Shown: positions 8,389-18,273, counted from the first letter of the stretch. The stretch is DNA of 64,000 bases from Neobacillus rhizosphaerae (GCF_937468385.1 NZ_CALBWS010000005.1:103284-167283); one strand, 5' to 3'. The notes: generated from the sequence alone by a model not told the origin. Made by a program: numbers and translations.

Positions 8389-9243
8389 GTGGCAGCAGGC
8401 GGTTTAAAAATGATTCAAAATATGCTGGAACAGCTTCCGACTTCTGAACGGAAAATTGCGGAGTTTATTCTTGAAAATCCCCAAAGTATTTTAAACAGTA
8501 CAGTCAATGACATCGGGATTCAAGCAAATACAAGTGGTGCAGCTGTTATTAGGCTTTGTAAGTCCTTGGGCTTAAATGGGTTTCAGGATTTAAAAGTAAG
8601 AATTGCAAGTGATTTAGTGAAGCCAGTCGAACAAGGGTATCGCGATATTGAACCTGGTGAATCCTTCTTCTCCATCGTTCAGAAGACAACCAGCAATAGT
8701 ATCCAAAGCATCCGCGATTCGGAAGAGATGATCAATTATGATGAATTGGAACGTGCTGTACAAACCTTGTCACCTACTCAAAATGTTCATTTTTTTGGAA
8801 TTGGTGCCTCTAATATTATTGCCAAGGATGCACAACAGAAATTCCTACGGATTCATAAAAATGCAACCGCTTTTACCGATACGCATCTTGTCGCTACTTT
8901 AATAGCTAATGCGAATAAGGATGATGTGGTGTTTGGGATCTCTCATTCAGGGGAAACACTCGAGGTCATTAAAGTGATGGCCCTAGCGAAAGAGCGTGGC
9001 GTTAAAACGATTAGTTTAACGAAATACGGACAATCATCGGTCTCTTCCCTAGCGGATATTAAGTTGTTTACCGCTTATTCCGGGGAGGCGCCGTTTCGAA
9101 GTGCGGCCACATCATCGCGCCTTGCGCAGTTATATTTAATCGATATTTTGTTTTTATCGATGGCGACTGTTCAATATGATGAGACGATTCACTCGATAGA
9201 TAAAACAAGAGCAGCCATCCGGTTTATTAAAGAAGGGAAATAA
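8389..9243 (+). CDS. murR: MurR, RpiR-family regulator of MurNAc catabolism
   Basis: The protein has an N-terminal RpiR helix-turn-helix (LPTSERKIAEFI to AAVIRLCKSLG) and a C-terminal SIS domain that binds a phosphosugar, presumably MurNAc-6-phosphate. The frame is open from ATG 8350, but AAGGTGG at 8374-8380 is correctly spaced for GTG 8389, which gives an N-terminus AAGGLKMIQNM like that of B. subtilis MurR (YbbH); ATG 8411 is another option. It likely binds the TGAAATNNNATTTCA palindromes before murQ and before the HAD gene at 6423. Confidence 0.9.
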   Translation: MAAGGLKMIQNMLEQLPTSERKIAEFILENPQSILNSTVNDIGIQANTSGAAVIRLCKSLGLNGFQDLKVRIASDLVKPVEQGYRDIEPGESFFSIVQKTTSNSIQSIRDSEEMINYDELERAVQTLSPTQNVHFFGIGASNIIAKDAQQKFLRIHKNATAFTDTHLVATLIANANKDDVVFGISHSGETLEVIKVMALAKERGVKTISLTKYGQSSVSSLADIKLFTAYSGEAPFRSAATSSRLAQLYLIDILFLSMATVQYDETIHSIDKTRAAIRFIKEGK

Positions 9244-9359
9244 TATTGTAGGGGGTGATGTGAACACCATTCCGTTTCTTTTTTTCATAACAAGGTTGAC
9301 TGAAGAAATAAATCAGAAGATTATGACACCATTAAACAACAGAGAAGAGGGGAATTAGC

Positions 9360-10721
9360 ATGGCAGGAGAGAATAAAATTTTAGCCGAAAAGATTCTGGA
9401 ACTTTTAGGAGGTCCAGAGAATGTTGGCCATTACACACATTGTATGACTAGGCTACGTGTTACACCGAAGGATGACACGATTGTCAACAAGGCGGCTATT
9501 AAGAAAATTGACGGGGTACTTGGAGTTGTTGAAGAAGAGACATTGCAAATTATTCTTGGACCTGGAAAAGTAAATAGAGTGACAGAAGAGTTTGGTAAAT
9601 TAATAGATGCTTCAGGTGGCATCGATTTAAAAGAGAAGGCAGCAAGCAAAAAGGCCGAAATAAACAAAAAGAATGCCACTCCATTTAAGTTGTTTTTACG
9701 AAAAATCTCTAGTATTTTTATTCCTTTAATCCCGGCACTTGTGGCATCAGGGTTAATTACCGGTGTAACAAAAGCGATTATCCAGGCTGGATGGTTAGCG
9801 GCGGATTCGCAAATTGCCATGATTTTGACAGTAATAGGAAGCGGGTTGTTTGGTTACTTAGGTATTCTCGTTGGTATCAATGCGGCGAAAGAATTCGGTG
9901 GTTCACCTGCGCTAGGGGGCCTTGCAGGTATCTTAATCATTAACCCAGCAGCTGCGGGAATCGTATTGTTTGGTACGCCGTTGCTTCCTGGACGAGGCGG
10001 CTTAATTGGCGTTCTGTTTGCGGCCATATTTATTGCCCTTGTCGAAAAACGGGTACGCCGTTATGTTCCACAATCTCTTGATCTTTTTATAACGCCAACG
10101 GTTGCTTTATTGATTACTGGTATTGTAACTTATCTTGTCTTTATGCCGATTGGCGGTTTCATTTCCGATATTATTACAAAGGGTTTAACATCACTACTTG
10201 ATGTTGGTGGGGTAGTAGCTGGCTTTGTGCTTGGGGCAACCTTCCTTCCGCTCGTTGTTACTGGTTTACATCAGGGTTTAACACCAATACACCTTGAGTT
10301 AATTAACTCAACGGGCATTGACCCGCTTCTTCCTATCTTAGCAATGGGTGGGGCAGCACAGGTAGGAGCTGCATTTGCGATATACTTTAAAACCAAAAAG
10401 ACTCGCTTAAAAAGAGCCATTGGAGGAGCACTGCCTGCAGGTATTCTTGGTATCGGGGAGCCGCTTATTTTCGGTGTAACGTTGCCGTTAGGTCGTCCAT
10501 TTTTAACGGCTTGTTTAGGAGCTGGCGTAGGCGGTGCTTTTCAAGCAGCGTTTCATGTCGCTACCGTTGCTGTAGGAGTCTCTGGTTTGCCACTCGCCTT
10601 CCTAGTAGTAGGTGGTCAGGTTCTTCTTTATTTATTAGGTGTATTGATTGCTTATGCGGCTGGTTTTGCGTTTACGTATTTATTCGGTTTCAAAGATGAC
10701 ATGGCTGGTGAGTTTGATTGA
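9360..10721 (+). CDS. murP: MurNAc-specific PTS transporter EIIBC
   Basis: The 453-residue protein begins with an EIIB domain of the glucose/sucrose superfamily (phosphorylated Cys28 in HCMTRLRV), then a linker and an EIIC membrane domain with about ten hydrophobic helices and the substrate motif GIGEPLIFGV. There is no EIIA domain, so phosphate must come from an EIIA (for example that of glucose PTS) encoded elsewhere. It imports MurNAc, and perhaps MurNAc-GlcNAc, and phosphorylates it at C6. AGAGGGGA precedes the ATG. The stop codon overlaps the start of mupG by 4 bp. Confidence 0.93.
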   Translation: MAGENKILAEKILELLGGPENVGHYTHCMTRLRVTPKDDTIVNKAAIKKIDGVLGVVEEETLQIILGPGKVNRVTEEFGKLIDASGGIDLKEKAASKKAEINKKNATPFKLFLRKISSIFIPLIPALVASGLITGVTKAIIQAGWLAADSQIAMILTVIGSGLFGYLGILVGINAAKEFGGSPALGGLAGILIINPAAAGIVLFGTPLLPGRGGLIGVLFAAIFIALVEKRVRRYVPQSLDLFITPTVALLITGIVTYLVFMPIGGFISDIITKGLTSLLDVGGVVAGFVLGATFLPLVVTGLHQGLTPIHLELINSTGIDPLLPILAMGGAAQVGAAFAIYFKTKKTRLKRAIGGALPAGILGIGEPLIFGVTLPLGRPFLTACLGAGVGGAFQAAFHVATVAVGVSGLPLAFLVVGGQVLLYLLGVLIAYAAGFAFTYLFGFKDDMAGEFD

Positions 10722-11725
10722 TCGGTATTTCCTTTTACTTGAATGATTCAAGTGCAGAAGAACGGATTGCTACTGCTGGAAAAATGGGTGTGAAGCGGGC
10801 ATTTACCTCGCTTCACATTCCGGAAGAGTCAGGCGATTTAGCCAGCCGCGCGAAAAAGCTGCTACAGACGGCGAAGGAAGCTGGAATAGAGGTTTATGCG
10901 GATGTATCGTTAAGAACACCTGAACACTTGGGATTGGCTAGCTTAGTTGAGTTAAAATCCTTAGGGGTAATGGGGTTGCGCTTGGATGATTTTTTTGATC
11001 ACGATACGATTTTGAGCTTGGCGAAGGATTTCAAGCTTGCCTTGAATGCCAGCATTATGTTTGAGGAAGATGTACGTGCATTGCTGGAAGGCGGGTTAAC
11101 AGCTAATCAACTGATTGCCTGGCATAATTTCTATCCACGGCGTGAAACCGGCTTAGCTGAATCGTTTTTCCACTCACAAAATGAACTTTATAAACGGTAT
11201 GGTATTCCAGTTAGTGCCTATATTCCAGGAGACGGTGAAAAACGTGGTCCGTTGTTTGAAGGTCTGCCTACCTTAGAGGGGCATCGTTACGCAGATCCTT
11301 ATCTGGCCGCGCTGGAATTGTTCCGGGCTGGGGTCGAGGATGTGTACATCGGCGATCCGGAAGTAAGTGTTGGCCTCTTAGAAAAATTAATAGAGTTTGA
11401 CCGTGATCGTCGGGTTTCGATTCGAATCGAAGGTTTTCAAGAAGGAGAGTTTCGGCTCCGTCCTGATTTTTCCCGCGATGTTCTCCGCCTCATGGATACG
11501 CGAAGTTCTGATGGGGTAGTCCCTGAGAATACGGAGGCACGGCCAATCGGAACGATTACTAGAGATAATGACCGCTATGGGCGCTATCGCGGCGAAATCC
11601 AAATCACGCTTCATGACCTGCCCGCTGATGAGCGAGTCAATGTGATTGGCAGAGTTGTGGAAGCTGATTTACCGCTTCTTTCCCTACTCCAACCAGGTCA
11701 AAAGATAACATTCATTTATGCTTAG
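10718..11725 (+). CDS. mupG: 6-phospho-N-acetylmuramidase (DUF871 family)
   Basis: The 335-residue protein has the DUF871 architecture: a TIM-barrel N-terminal domain (starting ISFYLNDSSAEE) and a smaller beta-rich C-terminal domain. In Staphylococcus aureus, MupG cleaves MurNAc-6-phosphate-GlcNAc in the cytosol and is encoded with murQ, murP and murR. Here it is the last gene of the equivalent operon and its ATG overlaps the murP stop as ATGA. B. subtilis lacks mupG in this operon and has amiE-nagZ-namZ instead; this genome has both, with the latter set at 51.6-56.8 kb. A terminator follows. Confidence 0.88.
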   Translation: MIGISFYLNDSSAEERIATAGKMGVKRAFTSLHIPEESGDLASRAKKLLQTAKEAGIEVYADVSLRTPEHLGLASLVELKSLGVMGLRLDDFFDHDTILSLAKDFKLALNASIMFEEDVRALLEGGLTANQLIAWHNFYPRRETGLAESFFHSQNELYKRYGIPVSAYIPGDGEKRGPLFEGLPTLEGHRYADPYLAALELFRAGVEDVYIGDPEVSVGLLEKLIEFDRDRRVSIRIEGFQEGEFRLRPDFSRDVLRLMDTRSSDGVVPENTEARPIGTITRDNDRYGRYRGEIQITLHDLPADERVNVIGRVVEADLPLLSLLQPGQKITFIYA

Positions 11726-11770
11726 AAGGAAACTTTAAAGCAAAATATATAAGAAAAACAAAGCTAAATG

Positions 11771-11808
11771 GGAAGAACCTAGAGAATAGTCTCTAGGTTC
11801 TTCCTTTC
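11771..11808 (+). terminator. Terminator of the murQ operon
   Basis: A perfect 15-bp stem (GGAAGAACCTAGAGA with its complement) around a 4-base loop is followed by TTTC. It is almost symmetrical and could also stop transcription from the right. Confidence 0.85.
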
Positions 11809-11816
11809 ACTATATA

Positions 11817-12080
11817 TCGATAAATTCTGAACGCATCAGTGCAACTACACCTCATGAACGCGCCAATCGGCGAGCGCCTTGCGCTTTTCTTATAATATAA
11901 GAATTTATAACATTGGACTTCGAGAAATGTCCAGCTCCAGGCGCCATCGGCTAGTGTACTTCACTCTTCTCCCTACGATAAGTCAACATCGGTTCACTTG
12001 CGCTCACCGTGTTTCCTTTATCTCAGTCGAAGCGTTCCAGTCCATACGCCGATAGGCGGGCGCCTTGCGCTTTTCTTATA
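11817..12080. repeat. Dispersed Bacillus-type intergenic repeat, two modules
   Basis: The first module (AAATTCTGAACG...GCGCCAATCGGCGAGCGCC, 11817-11892) is related to 731-840. The second (about 11925-12080) has a conserved body with CGATAAGTCAACATCGGTT and ends with GGCGGGCGCCTTGCGCTTTTCTTATA; the same GCGCCTTGCGCTTTTCTTATA-like ending closes module one. No reading frame is evident. This looks like a non-coding repeat family; genome-wide copies are expected. Confidence 0.65.
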
Positions 12081-13365
12081 AATCTTGGACGATTTGAGCT
12101 AATTCCTTAGATGTATTAGCAAGGTTGCCAACCGCACTGTTGATTTCCTCAAAATAACCGGCGAAAGATTCCAATTCGTTCTCAATATGTTTATTTTGTT
12201 GTTTGCTTTGATTTACTTCATTTAAAATTTGGTTAAAGAAATCAGCTATTTCATTCATCTTTTGGAACCCATCTTGAACTAATTCATTCACCTGAACGGT
12301 CTTAGAGGTGGCGCTTATTATTTGTGTATTTGTTTTTTGAATTAACTCGGTCACATTAGAAACAGAAAGCTTCGTTTGTTCGGCTAATTTTCGGACTTCA
12401 TTTGCAACCACCGCAAAACCACGGCCATGTTCTCCAGCCCGGGCCGATTCAATGGCAGCATTAAAAGAAAGAAGATTGGTTTGATTAGCAATTCCCTTTA
12501 CAATACCTAAAACATCTTTAATTTCAGCTGAAATTTCCTCTAAGTGTTTAATTTCTGATGTAATATCTTGGGTATGTACTAGGATATTATCCATTTGTGC
12601 TTGCTGTTCATCAATCCGCTCTTTTCCCTGCATAGAGCGGGTTTGGACATTCTCTGCAGAACGAACACCTGAAGTTGCCAAATCCACCAATGATTCAGTC
12701 TTTTGAGTCAATTGGGATACAGAAGCGCTTGTTTGCTCAGTAATGACAGATAATTCTGCGGCTGTATGTGTAACACGTTCTCGAAGGTGTTTCTTTTGTT
12801 GTTCTTCTAATTTTATTCGTTCCATTTCTTCTTCGTAAGCGTCCAATACAAGCTGTTGTTCAAGGTTTAATAGTTTAGCTACCACATTAATGGCTTCTAT
12901 AAGTTCGTTCGAATCTGTAATATATTGTTGTAGGACTGAAACGATAGTCGTAAATAAACTTTGAAAAGCTGCCATATACCATTTTGTTTTTAAACCAATT
13001 CGGACATGAACATGGGCAACCTGATTTCTTTGCAAAATAAATTTATCATCAATTTTCCCATCAAATAACTCAAATATATGTTTCTTTAAAGTGACTTTTA
13101 ATCTTTCTACGGTTGAATTGTCGTTAATGATTTTTTTTAGTGAAGGCTCTAATTGAATACTGTTGTAGTAGTTGGTTACAATCAAATCCAAATGTTCTTT
13201 TAAAAATGGTTGGATGGTTTTGGCGATAGCTAGGTCCCGTGTAGTTAATTGAATAATTGAAAGTTGTTTTTGGAGTTCAGAGTGATTGCTATCTAAAACA
13301 ACCTCTTTTTCCGCCGGTGGTAAACTTTCAAATAGTAATTCTTCATTTATTGTTTTCTGCAACAT
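12076..13365 (-). CDS. hemAT: HemAT-like globin-coupled aerotaxis transducer
   Basis: The 429-residue soluble protein has an N-terminal globin-coupled sensor domain (about 30-180) with the [12 protein letters not shown] segment typical of HemAT, in which His120 is the expected proximal haem ligand. A coiled-coil methyl-accepting domain follows, with the hairpin-tip signature [37 protein letters not shown]. It has no membrane segment, so it should sense oxygen through haem in the cytosol and signal to CheA/CheW. It is monocistronic, on the minus strand, and its stop codon abuts a dispersed repeat. Confidence 0.92.
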   Translation of the reverse strand: MLQKTINEELLFESLPPAEKEVVLDSNHSELQKQLSIIQLTTRDLAIAKTIQPFLKEHLDLIVTNYYNSIQLEPSLKKIINDNSTVERLKVTLKKHIFELFDGKIDDKFILQRNQVAHVHVRIGLKTKWYMAAFQSLFTTIVSVLQQYITDSNELIEAINVVAKLLNLEQQLVLDAYEEEMERIKLEEQQKKHLRERVTHTAAELSVITEQTSASVSQLTQKTESLVDLATSGVRSAENVQTRSMQGKERIDEQQAQMDNILVHTQDITSEIKHLEEISAEIKDVLGIVKGIANQTNLLSFNAAIESARAGEHGRGFAVVANEVRKLAEQTKLSVSNVTELIQKTNTQIISATSKTVQVNELVQDGFQKMNEIADFFNQILNEVNQSKQQNKHIENELESFAGYFEEINSAVGNLANTSKELAQIVQDL

Positions 13366-13695
13366 TTATTTCACCCTTCATTTCTAGTTTTTGGAATGAG
13401 TTACGGATGACTTTATGTCATAATAATTAATGCCTTAAATAGGCCAAAGAACCTAGAAAAATAAAAAATATACAATAATCATATAGTATCTGGATAAATT
13501 AATATACATGAAATTAAGAAATATGAATGACAATTCTGAGATTATGGTTTCTACGTTGGGCGGAGAGTGAACACTTTCTGCCTTTTTATGTGCTGAATCA
13601 TTTTTTTTGTCAAAAAAAAGCCATATGTTTAATGTGTGAACTCTATTGTTGGTATGAAAAGTATGATTTATCCTACATAGGAGAGGTGAGTGATG

Positions 13696-13971
13696 ATGAT
13701 GAATCATGGGAAAATTTTTGGAACAACGAGTATGGGTGAAAGAGGCCAGGTGGTTATTCCATCAGAAGCAAGAGAGGAATTAGGGATTAAGTCTGGAGAG
13801 AAGTTTGTTGTTTTTGGGGATGCCCATAAGGGAACGGTTATCTTGGTAAAATCAGAGATTATGAACAAGTTTGCTAATTTCTTTTTTAACAAGTCGAAGA
13901 GATTCGAGAAAATCGCCAAAGAGATTTTTGATAAAACAGACAGTGAAATAGAAGAAGAGGAAAGAGAATAA
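13696..13971 (+). CDS. AbrB/SpoVT-type DNA-binding regulator
   Basis: The product (about 91 residues) starts with a swapped-hairpin AbrB domain (GERGQVVIPSEAREELGIKSGEKFVVFG), then an amphipathic basic region and a very acidic C-terminus (KTDSEIEEEERE). GTG 13690 and three ATG codons (13693, 13696, 13699) are in frame; GAGGTG at 13683-13688 best fits 13696. A UbiB-type kinase gene follows 77 bp downstream and probably shares its transcript. There is no toxin gene next to it, so an antitoxin role is unlikely. It may regulate its own operon. Confidence 0.8.
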   Translation: MMNHGKIFGTTSMGERGQVVIPSEAREELGIKSGEKFVVFGDAHKGTVILVKSEIMNKFANFFFNKSKRFEKIAKEIFDKTDSEIEEEERE

Positions 13972-14048
13972 TTGATTGTAGTCGTAAAGCAGGGAGAATA
14001 CCACGCAGGCTTGTCCCGTGGAGCTATCAATGAGAGGAGAGGACAAGG

Positions 14049-15728
14049 ATGCGTGAAATGACACGCTTACTTTTCAACAAGAGATTTCGTAAAACGTTTT
14101 TGATGTTTATCGGGTTCTTTATCCAGTTTTGGTGGCTAGGAAAAACAAAGAAGTTTTTGCATAAAGAAAAAGCTCTCCAAAAATCAAGAGCTATCTATAC
14201 TTCCCAAGCGAAAAAGTTCGCGCGGGTTGCAGTAGAAATGGGCGGCCTCATTATTAAACTAGGTCAATTTGTCAGTTCAAGGGTGGATATTTTACCAAAG
14301 GAATATACCGATATTTTAGCAGAGCTGCAGGACTCGGTAGCCCCCGTTGAATCAGAGATTGCCGTTAATCGAATCGAAGAGGAGCTATCTGGAAGTGTTT
14401 CCGAATTGTTTGCTTCCTTTGATCCAGCTCCAGTTGCAGCAGCATCGTTAGGACAAGTGCATAAAGCCGTTTTGAAAAATGGCGAGAAGGTTGCTGTTAA
14501 AGTGATGCGTCCTGGAATCGAGGCAACGGTTTCTCTTGATTTGGCCACGTTAAAGGTACTTATTGCCTTTGCTAGACGCTTTACAAAGGTAGCGAGATTT
14601 GTCGATTTAAACGACGTCTATGACGAATTTGAAGAGGTGATAATGGAAGAACTAGATTATATTAAGGAGGCAGGCAATATCAAATCTTTTCAAGCTTCCT
14701 TTCGTGAATTTCCAGGTGTCACCACGCCGAAGGTCCATTGGGAGCTAACCACTTGTAGAGTGCTGGTTATGGAATTTATTGAAGGTGTAAAAATAAATGA
14801 AATAGATAAACTCGAAGGGGCTTCTATTAATAAGAAGAAAATAGCGTCTATTCTTTATTTGTCGTATTTAAAGCAATTATTAGAGGATGGTTTCTTTCAT
14901 GCAGACCCGCATCCTGGCAACCTGTTAGTAAAAAAGGACGGTACTATTTGCTATATTGATTTTGGCATGGTCGGCAAGGTTTCAGATGGATTGAAGGAAA
15001 ACATGGTTAAGCTTGCAATGTCCATCTACCTGAAGGATGCTGGTGGGATTGTGGAGGCGTTCGCTGATCTTGGATTTTTGAGAAAACAAGCAGATAAGGC
15101 GGCGTTATCTAAGAATGTAAAAGTGATTCTTTCTGGTTTTTCCGAAGGTGGTTTTAACATTGACAAAATCAATAATGAGGGGTTCCTTGAGGAATTACGT
15201 GAATTTCTTTATGAGCAGCCGTTTCAAATTCCTTCGAGGATGACCTTTTTAGGCAAGGCAATTGTCACTGTGTTTAGTATTTGCAACGGGCTAGACAAGG
15301 ATTTTAACATCGTGGCGAATACGAAGCCGTATGTGGAGGAGATCATGAGCAGTGGAACCGGTAATCCCGCTAGAGAGACGGTGCTTGATCAAGTCAAAAA
15401 TACTTTCTTAAAAGTAATCCCTGCGTCGAGAAAAGTGTTTCATTTAGTAGACCAGCTTGAATCAGGTGAAATTGGAATGAAACCTTCTTATGCATTTGAA
15501 AAAAATCTACGGGAGCACCTTGCCTTCCAAACGAGAAAGATTATTTTCGCGCTATTTGGGACTGGATTATTGATTTCCGGTGCACAAATTATCGCAGTGA
15601 ACGATATGGCAGGAATGATTATGATGGTCTGCGGCGGTTTCATAACGATTTTGCAAGCAGGCAGGAGATCTTCTACAAGAAGAAGAAGGGCCCATCCAAG
15701 GCCTCCCTTTATGAGTGTGAAGGAATAA
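14049..15728 (+). CDS. UbiB/AarF (ABC1)-family atypical kinase
   Basis: The 559-residue protein carries the UbiB-family marks: KLGQ at 70-73, the Ala-rich loop AAASLGQVH at about 130-138, the catalytic Lys in VAVKV (Lys151), HADPHPGNLLV and the metal-binding DFG in IDFGMVG. Hydrophobic segments near residues 18-30 and 515-545 suggest membrane contact. Family members support quinone or other isoprenoid lipid metabolism through ATPase activity; the exact role in Bacillus is unknown. AGGAGAGG lies about 6 bases before the ATG. It probably forms an operon with the upstream AbrB-type gene. Confidence 0.85.
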   Translation: MREMTRLLFNKRFRKTFLMFIGFFIQFWWLGKTKKFLHKEKALQKSRAIYTSQAKKFARVAVEMGGLIIKLGQFVSSRVDILPKEYTDILAELQDSVAPVESEIAVNRIEEELSGSVSELFASFDPAPVAAASLGQVHKAVLKNGEKVAVKVMRPGIEATVSLDLATLKVLIAFARRFTKVARFVDLNDVYDEFEEVIMEELDYIKEAGNIKSFQASFREFPGVTTPKVHWELTTCRVLVMEFIEGVKINEIDKLEGASINKKKIASILYLSYLKQLLEDGFFHADPHPGNLLVKKDGTICYIDFGMVGKVSDGLKENMVKLAMSIYLKDAGGIVEAFADLGFLRKQADKAALSKNVKVILSGFSEGGFNIDKINNEGFLEELREFLYEQPFQIPSRMTFLGKAIVTVFSICNGLDKDFNIVANTKPYVEEIMSSGTGNPARETVLDQVKNTFLKVIPASRKVFHLVDQLESGEIGMKPSYAFEKNLREHLAFQTRKIIFALFGTGLLISGAQIIAVNDMAGMIMMVCGGFITILQAGRRSSTRRRRAHPRPPFMSVKE

Positions 15729-15776
15729 TCGGAGGAGCGGAGCTTTTAATTCACCCTCCTTATATCGATAAATGCA

Positions 15777-15828
15777 AAAACCACGGAAATCTGTCAGACA
15801 AGATAATCGTGGTTTCTTCTTTTTTTTC
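15777..15828 (+). terminator. Terminator of the abrB-ubiB operon
   Basis: AAACCACG pairs with CGTGGTTT across a 22-base loop and is followed by a long T-rich tract. Confidence 0.7.
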
Positions 15829-15937
15829 GCAGGGCTTTAAAGACTAACCTGTATCCTATCATCTCTTTTTACTACATGCGATAATTTAGATGTTTTTTTG
15901 TATCAGGATGATTGTCTCTAGTTTTTCGTTTCTATTT

Positions 15938-16705
15938 TTAACCAATCCAGTCGCAGTTTTCTGGATGATCCAAGTCCATATACCGCGGTATCGTGCCGTC
16001 AGCTACTTCTCCATCAGGGTGCAGATAGTAGTGGCGGATTGGTTTCAGGTCATGATCCAACTCATAGACGAGCGGAATGCTGTTGGGAATATTTAGACTT
16101 GCCACGCCATCATCAGGGATGTGATCAAGATATTTTACTAGTGCCCGTAACGTATTTCCATGTGCGGAGACGATGACATGTTTGTTTTCTATTAAGTCAG
16201 GAACAATCTGTTGCTGCCAATAAACTAATGCGCGTTTTTCGGTATCGAGCAAACTTTCCGTTAGAGGGATATTTTCTGGGCCGATTCCTCTATATTTACG
16301 GTCGGATTGGTCGCATGCGTGTTTCTCTTGAGAAATGGCTGGCGGCCGGACACTGGCTGACCTCCGCCACTCATTGACCTGTTCTTCCCCGTATTGTGAA
16401 ATGATCTCGTCTTTGTTCATCCCCTGCAAGGCTCCATAGTGTCTTTCATTTAACCGCCAGGATTTTTGGGTGGGAATCCACATTAAATCCATTTCATGAA
16501 GCAGAATCCATAGCGTCCGAATCGCACGTTTGAGAACAGAGGTATGAGCGACGTCAAAGGTAAATCCATGCTTTGCTAAAATTTCCCCTGCCTCCCGTGC
16601 CCCTTTATAGCCATCATCGGTGAGATCAATATCCACCCACCCGGTAAATCGATTTTCAAGATTATAAAGACTTTGACCATGACGAATAAAAACAAGCTTT
16701 TTCAA
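15938..16705 (-). CDS. gpmA: 2,3-bisphosphoglycerate-dependent phosphoglycerate mutase
   Basis: The 255-residue protein matches the GpmA family: phospho-acceptor His9 in VFIRHGQS, the [12 protein letters not shown] segment, [22 protein letters not shown] and the second histidine in [18 protein letters not shown]. It interconverts 3- and 2-phosphoglycerate in glycolysis. Most Bacillus species rely on the cofactor-independent GpmI; a GpmA paralogue is common in this group as a second enzyme. It is monocistronic on the minus strand, converging with ubiB. Confidence 0.93.
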   Translation of the reverse strand: MKKLVFIRHGQSLYNLENRFTGWVDIDLTDDGYKGAREAGEILAKHGFTFDVAHTSVLKRAIRTLWILLHEMDLMWIPTQKSWRLNERHYGALQGMNKDEIISQYGEEQVNEWRRSASVRPPAISQEKHACDQSDRKYRGIGPENIPLTESLLDTEKRALVYWQQQIVPDLIENKHVIVSAHGNTLRALVKYLDHIPDDGVASLNIPNSIPLVYELDHDLKPIRHYYLHPDGEVADGTIPRYMDLDHPENCDWIG

Positions 16706-16748
16706 CTTAGATCACCTGAATTAGTTTTTATTCAGTATGTGCATAAAT

Positions 16749-16761
16749 GGTGCCTGACACT
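16749..16761. repeat. REP-like palindrome copy
   Basis: GGTGCCTGACACT differs in one base from the 13-bp palindrome repeated across the window. It lies between pbuG and gpmA. Confidence 0.6.
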
Positions 16762-16784
16762 CGTTAATAGAGAGATTTTCCCGT

Positions 16785-18086
16785 TTAATGCTGCAAAAAG
16801 GCGAGTTGAATAAAGAATAAGATGGCAAATACATAAAGAAGCGGATGAATTTCACGCCATTTTCCTTTTGCCAACTTTAGAATCGGATAGCTGATGAAAC
16901 CGAGTGCAATCCCCGTTGAAATACTGGAAGTAAGCGGCATGCTTAGAATTGTCAAGAACGCAGGGAAGGCCTCGTCAAGTTCATCCCAGCGAATTTTTGC
17001 GATGCTGCCCATCATCAGGCTACCGACAATGATCAACGCAGGTGCGGTAATGGCGGGAAGTCCTGACACAGCACTAACGAGCGGCCCAAAGAAAGCGGCG
17101 AGAATAAACAGTACAGCTACTGTTAGGGAAGTTAAACCAGTCCTGCCACCAGCGGCGACACCTGATGTCGATTCAATATAGGCCGTTGTCGGACTCGTTC
17201 CAAACATCGCGCCAACAGCAGTAGCAATTGAATCGGAGAGAAGTGCTTTGCGTGCCCGGGGCAGCTTGTTATTTTTCATTAAACCAGCTTGGTTTGCGAC
17301 ACCAATCATCGTTCCGGTAGTATCAAAAATCGTTACTAATATAAAGGAAAAAACAACGGCGTAAAGGCTGTGGTGAATCACATCGGTCATCGCTGTCAAT
17401 GGATTAGCGACAATAAGTCCTTCGGGAAGCGTAGGAAAACCAATGAATCCTTTATCAAATTTAAGCTGACCAGTAAAGAAGGCAATTACTCCCGTGATGA
17501 TCATGCCAAAAAATAAAGCACCGTTGACCCTTAGCGCCATTAATATAAGTGTGATAGCAAGCCCTATTAACGTCAAAACGGCTAATGGGGTATGAAGATC
17601 TCCTAGACCAACGAGATTGGTCGGGTGGGCGGTGATAATTTTTGTTAAGCGTAGACTGATAAAAGCAATAAATAGGCCGATACCTGCTGTAATCCCGTGC
17701 TTGAGGTTTTCCGGGATGGCCTCAATTAATTTTTCCCTTAGCGGGGTTAAGGATAAAATGACAAAAATAATCCCAGCAATAAAGACAGCAGCAAAGGCTG
17801 TTTGGTAGCTAATCCCCTGATGACCGCCGACGACAGAATAGGCAAAGTAGGCGTTTAATCCCATTCCGGGTGCGATGGCGATTGGATAGTTTGCAAACAA
17901 TGCCATCCAAAGTGTTCCGACAACCGCGGCAATGATGGTTGCTGTAAATACTTGATTAAATGGAACGCCAGCATCGGCAAGTATAACTGGGTTTACCACT
18001 ACAATATAAACCATCGTGAAAAAAGTGGTGATGCCCGCTATGAGTTCTGTTTTTACATTTGTATGATTTTCTTTGAGTTTAAACAT
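16785..18086 (-). CDS. pbuG: NCS2/AzgA-type purine permease
   Basis: The 433-residue membrane protein has 12-14 hydrophobic helices and AzgA-like motifs (NPVILADAGVP, APGMGLNAYFAY, IFDTTGTMIGVANQAG, TSPTTAYIESTSGVAAGGRTG). It is a hypoxanthine/guanine (or adenine) proton symporter of the PbuG/PbuO group. ATG is preceded by TGGAGG. Two PurBox-like sequences lie directly upstream, suggesting PurR repression. No purine riboswitch core was seen in the leader, which differs from B. subtilis pbuG. Confidence 0.88.
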   Translation of the reverse strand: MFKLKENHTNVKTELIAGITTFFTMVYIVVVNPVILADAGVPFNQVFTATIIAAVVGTLWMALFANYPIAIAPGMGLNAYFAYSVVGGHQGISYQTAFAAVFIAGIIFVILSLTPLREKLIEAIPENLKHGITAGIGLFIAFISLRLTKIITAHPTNLVGLGDLHTPLAVLTLIGLAITLILMALRVNGALFFGMIITGVIAFFTGQLKFDKGFIGFPTLPEGLIVANPLTAMTDVIHHSLYAVVFSFILVTIFDTTGTMIGVANQAGLMKNNKLPRARKALLSDSIATAVGAMFGTSPTTAYIESTSGVAAGGRTGLTSLTVAVLFILAAFFGPLVSAVSGLPAITAPALIIVGSLMMGSIAKIRWDELDEAFPAFLTILSMPLTSSISTGIALGFISYPILKLAKGKWREIHPLLYVFAILFFIQLAFLQH

Positions 18087-18100
18087 CGTAGTTCCTCCAT

Positions 18101-18145
18101 AAAACCGAACGTTTTTTTAACAACTTATATATATTATTCGTTTTT
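18101..18145 (-). promoter_or_regulatory. Candidate PurR operator (two PurBoxes) before pbuG
   Basis: AAAACCGAACGTT (18101-18113) fits AWWWCCGAACWWT with one mismatch. An opposing box, ATTATTCGTTTTT (18133-18145), fits with two. They form a 19-bp-spaced inverted pair within 60 bp of the start codon, close to the 16-17 bp known for PurR sites. Confidence 0.5.
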
Positions 18146-18243
18146 TAGTTATTTTTCAATAGGTAATTTTATTGTATCCATTTTTTTGCCGGTCACTCCT
18201 AGTATGTTGTCAAAGCTCGGAACTGTACTTTACTTCAGAAAAA

Positions 18244-18273
18244 AACCACCCTGTTGAAAGCAGCAGGGTGGTT
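18244..18273 (-). terminator. Terminator of the alaR-alaT operon
   Basis: On the minus strand AACCACCCTG and CAGGGTGGTT form a perfect 10-bp stem followed by a T-run. Confidence 0.85.

Noticed and set aside
13690..13971. Antitoxin of a toxin-antitoxin pair
   Set aside because: The AbrB fold occurs in MazE-like antitoxins, but the next gene is a 559-residue UbiB kinase, not a small toxin.
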